The position numbers were made by a program, and so were the translations under genes. The notes below the pieces were generated by a model. It did no database searches and had not been told where the DNA came from. It worked only from the letters and a program-made list of their open reading frames with translations. Source: Nitrospinota bacterium (GTDB lineage Bacteria > Nitrospirota > Nitrospiria > Nitrospirales > UBA8639). Taken from it: a DNA stretch of 5,122 nucleotides. This document shows, piece after piece, positions 1 to 4,864 of this stretch; the first letter of the stretch is position 1; every line of letters starts with the position of its first letter. The stretch lies in assembly GCA_022561525.1 (NCBI GenBank), contig JADFRB010000185.1, positions 1-5,122 on the forward strand, in the 5' to 3' direction.

Positions 1-2
1 AA

Positions 3-1046
3 CCCAAAATCCTCATGGATTTAGTTTTCAGCAGGTTTTATCAGGAGCCCGGGAATTTCAGAATTATCGAAAGCAATAATATTTACTTTTCTCGGTTTTT
101 GTCGACTTTGTTTCCCAAAATCGATGTTGCCGCAGCATACCAGGCCGTTTTGGAATCGGTTGCGGTAAACTATGTTCAACATTATGTCCAACAGACGGGT
201 ATTGATACGGTTGTCCTGGCTGGAGGTGTCATTGCGAATGTTAAGGTAAACCAACGGATTTTTGAGATTCCTGGGGTTACTCGCATTTTTATTTACCCCA
301 ATATGGGTGACGGAGGGTGTGGAACCGGGGCAGCTTTTCTGGCGAGTCGGAAATACTTGGGCAAACGGGACCCTTACCAAACGGTGTATTTTGGACCGGA
401 CTACTCTGAGGAGGAAATACTCTCGGCGTTGAACAGCGCAGGACTGCTTTTCGAACGATATGAATCCATCGAGCCTCTTATCGCCAAGCTGATTCATGAG
501 GGTAACGTCGTGGCGCGGTTTAACGGCCGGATGGAGTATGGACCACGTGCATTAGGGAACCGCTCCATTTTGTACCATGCTTCAGAGCCTGAGGTGAATC
601 AATGGCTTAACCAACGGTTAGGCCGCACTGAGTTCATGCCGTTTGCGCCGGCCACTCTGTTTGAAGAACGGCATCGTTGTTATCGGAACATCGATGGGGC
701 CGAAGGGGCTGCTCAATTTATGACCATTACCTTTAACTGTACCGATTTTATGAAGGAAACCTGCCCGGCCGCGGTACATGTAGATGGAACGGCTCGCCCC
801 CAATTGGTCCGGAGGGAGACAAGTTCAAGTTATTATCAGGTTTTACAGGAATATTTTAAGCTGAGTGGGATCCCCTCCATCATTAATACAAGCTTTAACA
901 TGCATGAGGAACCAATTGTGAATTCGCCTGGGGATGCCATTCGGGCTTTTCTCCAAGGCAACCTTGATTTTTTAGCAATCGGAAAGTTTATGGTAAGGCA
1001 TCCCAATCGTATGGGAACGGCAAAAAACCAGGTTAACGGGCATTAA
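3..1046 (+). CDS. Carbamoyltransferase, NodU/CmcH family (5'-truncated by window edge)
   Basis: The frame is open to the window edge and the family is usually about 550-620 residues, so the ATG at 15 is an internal Met and the true start lies upstream. These enzymes use carbamoyl phosphate and ATP to place a carbamoyl group on a hydroxyl of a sugar or antibiotic, in the cytoplasm. Counting from that Met, the end of the TsaD/Kae1-like N-terminal domain is visible: LAGGVIANVKVNQ (68-80) and YPNMGDGGCGTGAAF (94-108). The C-terminal carbamoyltransferase domain follows with NGRMEYGPRALGNRS (170-184), TEFMPFAPA (205-213), HVDGTARPQLV (255-265) and INTSFNMHEEPIV (290-302). The metal-binding His motif expected in the missing N-terminal part cannot be checked. 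Downstream polysaccharide genes suggest a glycan substrate, but this is inference. Family assignment is secure; the exact acceptor is unknown. Confidence 0.95.
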   Translation, partial: PKILMDLVFSRFYQEPGNFRIIESNNIYFSRFLSTLFPKIDVAAAYQAVLESVAVNYVQHYVQQTGIDTVVLAGGVIANVKVNQRIFEIPGVTRIFIYPNMGDGGCGTGAAFLASRKYLGKRDPYQTVYFGPDYSEEEILSALNSAGLLFERYESIEPLIAKLIHEGNVVARFNGRMEYGPRALGNRSILYHASEPEVNQWLNQRLGRTEFMPFAPATLFEERHRCYRNIDGAEGAAQFMTITFNCTDFMKETCPAAVHVDGTARPQLVRRETSSSYYQVLQEYFKLSGIPSIINTSFNMHEEPIVNSPGDAIRAFLQGNLDFLAIGKFMVRHPNRMGTAKNQVNGH

Positions 1047-1239
1047 GCTGACAATTTAAATCAGGTCTGTTGTCTCTTCGCCAGCGTGGACAAAACAAAA
1101 TTTTCCCCCTGCTGAGGGTTTTACAGCAGGAGAGAGCGCATGGTAACTCAGTCACACCAACTTTATAAAAGTCAAAGCTGGGAGCCAATTTTTTTAAAAC
1201 TCGCTGCTTTTTATTTTCAAATGCAAGAGAATCGGTTTC
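1047..1239. other. Intergenic stretch with no gene
   Basis: This AT-rich spacer separates the carbamoyltransferase from the remnant copy of the ligase 5' end. It has a TATAAAA stretch at 1164-1170 that could serve as a -10 element, but no good -35 lies 16-18 bases upstream, so I do not call a promoter. A T-run at 1189-1195 follows only a 3-bp potential stem (GCT/AGC, 1177-1185), too weak for a terminator. The clearest element is the hairpin annotated at 1108-1130. Confidence 0.5.
1108..1130. other. Perfect 7-bp stem hairpin in the intergenic region
   Basis: CCTGCTG (1108-1114) is complementary to CAGCAGG (1124-1130) around a 9-base loop. No T-run follows on the + strand (the next bases are AGAGAGCG), so it is not a canonical intrinsic terminator in gene direction. 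Read on the - strand it is followed by GGGG and then an A/T-rich stretch, also not typical. It could be an operator palindrome, a transcript-stabilising hairpin, or chance. Confidence 0.4.
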
Positions 1240-1318
1240 AATTTCAAATGGACTAACGTATGGCGGGGCATTAGTGTCCCTGTTTAATCCTTTTGTTGGG
1301 CTTGATTTATGTCGCTAG
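1240..1318 (+). pseudogene. Remnant copy of the 5' end of the ligase gene
   Basis: Bases 1250-1313 match the start of the downstream ligase gene at 1336-1401 with only a few substitutions and one 2-base deletion. In the aligned frame it reads NGLTYGGALVSLFNPFVGL, against YGLTYGGAVVSLFNPFVGL in the intact gene. After that the 2-base loss (CTT versus CTCCT) shifts the frame and a TAG ends it at 1316-1318. No start codon is available for this frame (it is open from 1169 but has no ATG, GTG or TTG). Four of the five substitutions are third-position synonymous and the fifth is Leu/Val, so this copy seems to have diverged while still coding. It is best read as the stump of a second, homologous ligase gene or allele left by recombination. 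Its end overlaps the start codon of the intact gene. Confidence 0.75.
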
Positions 1319-1401
1319 GGGTAATTTTCACATATGGACTGACGTATGGCGGGGCAGTAGTGTCCCTGTTTAATCCCTTCGTTGGGCTCCTGATTTATGT
1401 C
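1240..1401 (+). repeat. Imperfect tandem direct repeat, two units of about 65-75 bp
   Basis: Unit 1 is about 1240-1313 and unit 2 about 1323-1401, with an offset of 86 bases at the 5' side and 88 at the 3' side because of a 2-base gap. The longest identical stretches include TATGGCGGGGCA and TCCCTGTTTAATCC. Unit 2 lies inside the ligase reading frame (codons about 5-31); unit 1 is upstream and supplies the ligase ATG at 1309. Confidence 0.85.
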
Positions 1402-2613
1402 TGCTTCGCCATTATTTCGCCAGTGAGTCTGTGGGGGTATGGGCTTGACCCTGATGGCCATTATAGCCGGATTGTGGCCATTGCTCTGTTAATCGGATGG
1501 GTGTTCAAAGGTTTCGGAGGGTGGAACTTTGGACGGGGACGGGCGATTGTGTTCGCCTTTGTGGCATATTGGTTGTGGTCCATTGTCAGTGCGGTAAATG
1601 CTCCCAATGACCCGGTCGCTTGGCGGTTTGTTGAAAATACGGCAAAGATCCTCATCCCATTTGTTGTAGGCATGACTCTCATTGATTCCGGGGAGAAGCT
1701 TAAAAAATTAGCCTGGGTTCTTGTGCTTAGTCTGGGCTTTGTCGCCTATGAGATGAATCTGAGCTATTATCAAGGGTTCAACCGAATTTATGAGTTGGGT
1801 CATGGAGGAATGGGAAATAACGGTGTGGCCATTGGCATGGCGGTCGGGGTTGGGGTGGCCTTTTTTCTCGGAGTCTCAGAGAGCCGTGTGTGGCTCCGGG
1901 GGGTTGCGTGGGTGGCCGCACTATTAATGATTCATACCGTCTTGTTGGCTTTCTCGCGTGGAGGAATGCTGGCCTTGGTCATAACTGGTTTTGTTTCTTT
2001 TTTCCTGCTTCCTTCAAAACAGCCCAAACAGATATTGGCCCTCGTCGTAGTCATTCTTATCGCGCTTCGGCTTGCCGGTCCACAGGTATCTGACCGATTT
2101 ATGACCATTTTTGAGTCTGGCCAAGAGCGGGACGTATCAGCACAATCCCGGCTGGACCTTTGGGGACACGCCTGGGATGTTATGAAGGAGCATCCTCTAT
2201 TGGGTGTAGGCCCCGACCGCTGGCCTCGAGTAGCCTCGAAGTATGGCTGGGTGGAAGGAAAAGAGGTCCATAGCACCTGGTTGCAGACTGGGGCCGAAAT
2301 GGGATTCCCCGGAATGGCTCTTTTGGGGGCATTTTATGCCCTGTGTCTGGGGAAACTTTGGCCGATCGTCCGAGGGAAAGTCAAAGTACATGATCCTTGG
2401 ATCCAAAATGTGGGTCGGATGGTTATTGCTGGTCTTGTGGGTTTTATCATCGCTGCTCAATTTGTCACCATGGAAGGGCTTGAAGTTCCGTACTATGTCA
2501 CACTCCTGGGTGCCGGGGCCCTTCGGCTCACTCCGAGACCTGCTGCCTTGCCCAGGTTAGGGAAGGTCCCTGCCCTTTCGACGGCGGCTTCTTTATTTCA
2601 AAGAAGGTGTTAG
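1309..2613 (+). CDS. O-antigen ligase-like membrane protein, probable exosortase A-associated O-glycosylation ligase
   Basis: The 434-residue polytopic membrane protein is close to the usual length of this Wzy_C-related family. Members are thought to transfer or polymerise undecaprenyl-linked glycan on the periplasmic side of the inner membrane. The N-terminus TYGGAVVSLFNPFVGLLIYV (12-31) followed by SPVSLW (37-42) is what I recall for exosortase A-associated members. Hydrophobic segments recur at about 20-36, 55-66, 80-95, 113-125, 135-147, 172-188, 198-214, 219-234, 241-255, 333-347 and 370-386. SRGGM (216-220) precedes the large periplasmic loop, which carries RLDLWGHAWDV (281-291), HPLLGVGPDRWP (295-306) and HSTWLQTGAEMGFPGM (321-336); Arg281 and His321 are candidate functional residues. 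ATG 1309 is the first possible start, since TGA sits in frame at 1303-1305. It has no clear Shine-Dalgarno, and its upstream sequence is the degenerate repeat unit. Whether it ligates or polymerises is not decidable here. Confidence 0.85.
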   Translation: MSLGVIFTYGLTYGGAVVSLFNPFVGLLIYVCFAIISPVSLWGYGLDPDGHYSRIVAIALLIGWVFKGFGGWNFGRGRAIVFAFVAYWLWSIVSAVNAPNDPVAWRFVENTAKILIPFVVGMTLIDSGEKLKKLAWVLVLSLGFVAYEMNLSYYQGFNRIYELGHGGMGNNGVAIGMAVGVGVAFFLGVSESRVWLRGVAWVAALLMIHTVLLAFSRGGMLALVITGFVSFFLLPSKQPKQILALVVVILIALRLAGPQVSDRFMTIFESGQERDVSAQSRLDLWGHAWDVMKEHPLLGVGPDRWPRVASKYGWVEGKEVHSTWLQTGAEMGFPGMALLGAFYALCLGKLWPIVRGKVKVHDPWIQNVGRMVIAGLVGFIIAAQFVTMEGLEVPYYVTLLGAGALRLTPRPAALPRLGKVPALSTAASLFQRRC

Positions 2614-2718
2614 TTCAGAAAAAAGATTCATTTTGAGGCTGGGGCAGAGGGGGCATCTGACTCCAGAATGTATATCAATGCCGAGAAAAGTCTAATTAAT
2701 CTGAATTCCTTTTATTGT

Positions 2719-2722
2719 GGAG
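2719..2722 (+). promoter_or_regulatory. Ribosome binding site favouring the internal sulfotransferase start
   Basis: GGAG at 2719-2722 lies 8 bases before the ATG at 2731. The more upstream in-frame ATG at 2668 has only a purine/G-rich stretch (AGAGGGGG, about 2647-2654) placed too far away. This favours the shorter protein. Confidence 0.6.
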
Positions 2723-2730
2723 TTATTCTG

Positions 2731-3603
2731 ATGATCTCGAAACTGATCAATGCTTTGACTCTTGGACGTTTGAAGTGGGGTTGGTATTCCCTGTCGTCTC
2801 CGACTCCCGACAGCCCCATCGTAATCGGTGGATGTAGCCGAAGTGGGACGACCCTCCTCTACGCAATCTTGAACGCTCATTCACGGCTGTTCCTCGGGCT
2901 GGAGACCGCTCTCTTCGCCGGAAACATGGATCTCCCTCACATCTCCCGACGCACCGGTATGTCCTTGGAGAAAGTGAAACGGCTCTACCAGAGAAGTCAC
3001 TGCTCCGCTGTGTTCACCAAGCGAATACTGACTGACTTGATGGTCAGCGCTGGTAAGTTGCATTGGGGTGACAAGTCCCCCATTAACATGAGGGTGATCT
3101 CAGGCATATTCCGGCGTTTCCCGAGGGCCAAGTTCGTGCACGCCATCCGTGATGGACGTGATGTGGTGTGCTCTTTACACACCCATACGCCTACATTCAA
3201 AAAAGGTGTCGCGCATAGAGATGGAACAGAGGTGCCTTGGGAAACATGTATTGATCGATGGTGTTCACGTGTACATATGGGGATAGGGTGGAGGAGCGAC
3301 AAGCGATACTATGAAGTGAAGTACGAGGATTTAGTCCTCAAACCCGAGGAGACTTTGAAAGCGCTGTTTGGCTGGCTTGACGAACCCTGGGAATCCAAGA
3401 TTCTTGAAACGTCTCAACTTACTAAGGTAGATACACACCCAGAAGTTAGCAAACCTATTAACAATTCAGCCGTGGGGCGGTGGAAAGAAGATCTGCCAGT
3501 AGACGTTCGTGGACTGTTCAGAGGTACGGCGCAGGGTCTTCTAGTTTTACTGGGCTATGCTGACGGTCCCGACTGGATTGAATCGAATGGCTTTGAACAT
3601 TGA
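2731..3603 (+). CDS. PAPS-dependent sulfotransferase
   Basis: Predicted to move a sulfuryl group from PAPS to a hydroxyl or amine of a glycan or similar acceptor, in the cytoplasm. From the preferred start the protein is 290 residues. The 5'-phosphosulfate-binding loop is GGCSRSGTTLL (33-43). HWGDKSP (111-117) follows, and the 3'-phosphate-binding region is FVHAIRDGRDVVCSL (135-149), with Arg140, Asp141 and Arg143. YYEVKYEDLV (193-202) and VGRWKEDL (248-255) match the conserved C-terminal part of bacterial Sulfotransfer_1/Sulfotransfer_3 proteins. A longer form from ATG 2668 would add 21 residues (MYINAEKS...). I reject it because the GGAG before 2731 is better placed and the MISKLINAL start looks more natural. 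A 117-base gap separates it from the ligase gene. Its last 17 bases overlap the start of a broken second sulfotransferase, so the locus once had two. The acceptor is unknown; a surface polysaccharide is inferred from context. Confidence 0.92.
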   Translation: MISKLINALTLGRLKWGWYSLSSPTPDSPIVIGGCSRSGTTLLYAILNAHSRLFLGLETALFAGNMDLPHISRRTGMSLEKVKRLYQRSHCSAVFTKRILTDLMVSAGKLHWGDKSPINMRVISGIFRRFPRAKFVHAIRDGRDVVCSLHTHTPTFKKGVAHRDGTEVPWETCIDRWCSRVHMGIGWRSDKRYYEVKYEDLVLKPEETLKALFGWLDEPWESKILETSQLTKVDTHPEVSKPINNSAVGRWKEDLPVDVRGLFRGTAQGLLVLLGYADGPDWIESNGFEH

Positions 3604-3697
3604 GGTCCGAAACCGCAGACCGAAGCTGTTCTCATGGTTTGATGAAGAGCAAACGGGTGCCCCGAACTTTATTCTGATAGGAGTTCCTTACACTTAA
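3587..3697 (+). pseudogene. N-terminal stump of a second sulfotransferase, broken at the PAPS-binding loop
   Basis: An ATG at 3587, overlapping the last 17 bases of the upstream sulfotransferase, opens a 36-codon frame ending with TAA at 3695-3697. Its C-terminal part reads GAPNFILIGVP (codons 24-34). That is the typical beta strand leading into the P-loop of another sulfotransferase type, where (A/V)PKxGTTSL is expected. Here the sequence changes after the Pro codon (3686-3688) to Tyr-Thr-stop, and no frame downstream carries the GTT loop or the 3'-phosphate-binding motif. The simplest reading is a gene whose body was deleted or replaced at about 3688. The ATG overlap suggests the ancestral gene was translationally coupled to its neighbour. 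The call rests on a short motif, so chance resemblance is possible. The peptide itself could not be an active enzyme. Confidence 0.6.
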
Positions 3698-3800
3698 TTG
3701 ACCTTGATGGGTTTTCTGTTTTTGATGGGGAAGCCTATATCCTTTTGCGATTCCAGGGTCCAATGAAAATTCCTTTTCGCCGTTGGTGCTGTTGAACCTG

Positions 3801-3930
3801 GTGAAACCAAAGCACGAGCGGCTGGTCTGAGTTGCTGCTCCCCGTGCGTACAAAGGCCTTCGAGGGGGAGCCGGATTGTATGAGCGGCTGGGCGAGGCAC
3901 GTAGCCTACGAGGAAAGGAAACCGATTGTG
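3801..3930 (+). other. GC-rich, strongly foldable block, possible structured RNA or mobile-intron remnant
   Basis: Hairpin 1 pairs GCACG (3812-3816) with CGTGC (3843-3847), and inside it AGCGGC (3817-3822) with GCTGCT (3834-3839, one G-U). That makes 11 pairs with a CCC bulge and an 11-base loop. Hairpin 2 pairs AGCCG (3869-3873) with CGGCT (3885-3889). A further GGCT/AGCC pairing (3886-3889 with 3902-3905) competes with hairpin 2. Purine-rich linkers (GTGAAACC, GAGGAAAGGAAACC) separate the stems. The texture recalls domain I of bacterial group II introns, but I see no domain V hairpin and no reverse transcriptase, so a decayed piece, another ncRNA, or chance all remain possible. Strand is assumed to follow the flanking genes. 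Confidence 0.3.
3816..3891 (+). repeat. 10-base direct repeat GAGCGGCTGG
   Basis: The decamer occurs at 3816-3825 and again at 3882-3891, 66 bases apart. Each copy sits on one arm of a predicted hairpin in the foldable block, so the two arms could exchange partners (alternative pairings). No third copy is apparent in the window. Confidence 0.6.
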
Positions 3931-4003
3931 AAAATGCTCCAACCTCCGAAACGAATTTACGCCAGTCTTATGTCTTGACTTCGTGTTTTCAAAAGCTGCC
4001 AGC

Positions 4004-4009
4004 AAGGGA
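4004..4009 (+). promoter_or_regulatory. Ribosome binding site deciding the methyltransferase start
   Basis: AAGGGA at 4004-4009 lies 6 bases before ATG 4016, a good Shine-Dalgarno arrangement. The alternative in-frame GTG at 3983 has no comparable site and would place this purine run inside the coding sequence. Confidence 0.65.
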
Positions 4010-4015
4010 TATCTT

Positions 4016-4846
4016 ATGGAGATTCCGACAGAAGCACAATTTATTGAGGCCCTTAGCACTTATAGAAAAAAGTGGCCTAATGACGGATATTTTGGGACCC
4101 ATCAACGGTTTGTAGAAACCTACAGTCTTCTTAGATCCTTTTATAGAGGCGGGAAAATCGTTGATGTCGGCGGATGGCCAGGGGATTTTTCATGTGCGTT
4201 AGCGGAACTCAAGTTTGATGTACTCCTTATTGACAAAGATCTCAGAAGACCCACTGCTAAAGTGTATGATGAAGCGACTGGCAAGTGGGTTCTGAGTGGG
4301 ACCGTGCCTTTGACTGAGAAGTGCCGTCAGTATGGGATAGAAACACTTCAATGTGACCTAGAGCATGAACCAATTCCTCTAGAAGATTCCTCGGTTAAGT
4401 TTATTGTATTTACCGAAGTTCTTGAACATCTTAGGGTAGCTCCACTGAAAGTGTTAAGAGAATTGCGCCGGATATTAAAACCAGAAGGTCGCCTCCTATT
4501 GACAACTCCTAACTTACTTTCACTGAGAAATCGAATTAGTTTTATGACAGGACAGGCTAAGTATGATACTTTAGAGATGCCGTTTGATGCTTTGGCGGCA
4601 GAAGAAAGAATAGGGCATGCCGGACATTTTCGGGTTTTCTCAATGGCCGAACTTCTCCACTTACTCCAACATTGTGGGTTTCTGACTATTAATCATACTT
4701 ACAAGCAAATCACTCATGCACAGAACGAGAATTTCAATTTTTCCTTTTATTCCATGCGCATGAAGTTGTGGAATAAAATCACCAAGTGGATTTATCCCTT
4801 AGGCAATACGCTTTGTGTGGTGGTCGAAAGGAATGGAGACAGCTAG
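4016..4846 (+). CDS. Class I SAM-dependent methyltransferase
   Basis: A 276-residue soluble Rossmann-fold methyltransferase of the Methyltransf_11/23 type, expected to transfer a methyl group from S-adenosylmethionine in the cytoplasm. Motif I is KIVDVGGWPGDFS (47-59), a variant of the usual GxGxG with Trp-Pro in the loop. The acidic end of beta-2 is LLIDKDL (70-76). CDLEHEPIPLEDSSVKFI (113-130) and VFTEVLEHL (131-139) cover motif II and the following strand, and LRELRRILKPEGRLLLTTPN (147-166) is the post-motif region typical of the family. The C-terminal third (about 180-276) carries HAGHFRVFSMAELLHLL (201-217), often seen in methyltransferases of polysaccharide clusters. A start at GTG 3983 would add 11 residues but lacks a good ribosome binding site. 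The substrate is not visible; a sugar O-methyl or similar glycan modification is inferred from the neighbours. Confidence 0.9.
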   Translation: MEIPTEAQFIEALSTYRKKWPNDGYFGTHQRFVETYSLLRSFYRGGKIVDVGGWPGDFSCALAELKFDVLLIDKDLRRPTAKVYDEATGKWVLSGTVPLTEKCRQYGIETLQCDLEHEPIPLEDSSVKFIVFTEVLEHLRVAPLKVLRELRRILKPEGRLLLTTPNLLSLRNRISFMTGQAKYDTLEMPFDALAAEERIGHAGHFRVFSMAELLHLLQHCGFLTINHTYKQITHAQNENFNFSFYSMRMKLWNKITKWIYPLGNTLCVVVERNGDS

Positions 4847-4854
4847 TGTTTGAT

Positions 4855-4858
4855 AGGA
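4855..4858 (+). promoter_or_regulatory. Candidate ribosome binding site before ATG 4865
   Basis: AGGA sits 6 bases before ATG 4865, directly after the methyltransferase stop. It is the main support for the doubtful downstream frame, and a four-base match in an A-rich context may be chance. Confidence 0.35.
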
Positions 4859-4864
4859 AAACCA

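Larger units (their letters stand above)
3698..4003. other. Gene-free scar region between sulfotransferase and methyltransferase genes
   Basis: No convincing gene occupies this stretch of about 300 bases. The first part (3646-3795) contains a short open frame without a start. It reads LIDLDGFSVFDGEAYILL (from 3694) and ends with TGA at 3793; it looks protein-like but I do not recognise it. The middle (about 3801-3935) is GC-rich and full of complementary segments, annotated separately. The last part (3936-4003) is plain sequence leading to the methyltransferase ribosome binding site. Reading frames on both strands here have no recognisable domain. The stretch looks like a junction of several fragments left after the second sulfotransferase lost its body. 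Confidence 0.55.

Noticed and set aside
21..497. 158-codon - strand frame opposite the carbamoyltransferase
   Set aside because: It is a shadow of the strongly conserved + strand gene with no domain of its own.
1177..1196. Possible intrinsic terminator: GCTGGGAGC followed by a T-run
   Set aside because: The stem is only 3 base pairs, too weak to call a terminator.
1932..2560. Frames of 87-114 codons on both strands within the ligase gene
   Set aside because: All overlap the recognised ligase motifs (Arg281, PLLGVG, His321) in other frames and show no independent features.
2668..2730. N-terminal extension of the sulfotransferase from ATG 2668
   Set aside because: The 21 extra residues precede a well-placed GGAG plus ATG at 2731, and the upstream ATG has no properly spaced ribosome binding site.
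3694..4059. 121-codon open frame on the - strand across the gene-free scar
   Set aside because: It has no recognisable domain, is rich in Arg, Pro and Thr as expected from the complement of a GC-rich hairpin block, and overlaps the start of the well-supported methyltransferase.
3876..4115. 79-codon + strand frame beginning MYERLGEARSL
   Set aside because: It starts inside a predicted hairpin, runs 100 bases into the methyltransferase gene in another frame, and has no family resemblance or good ribosome binding site.
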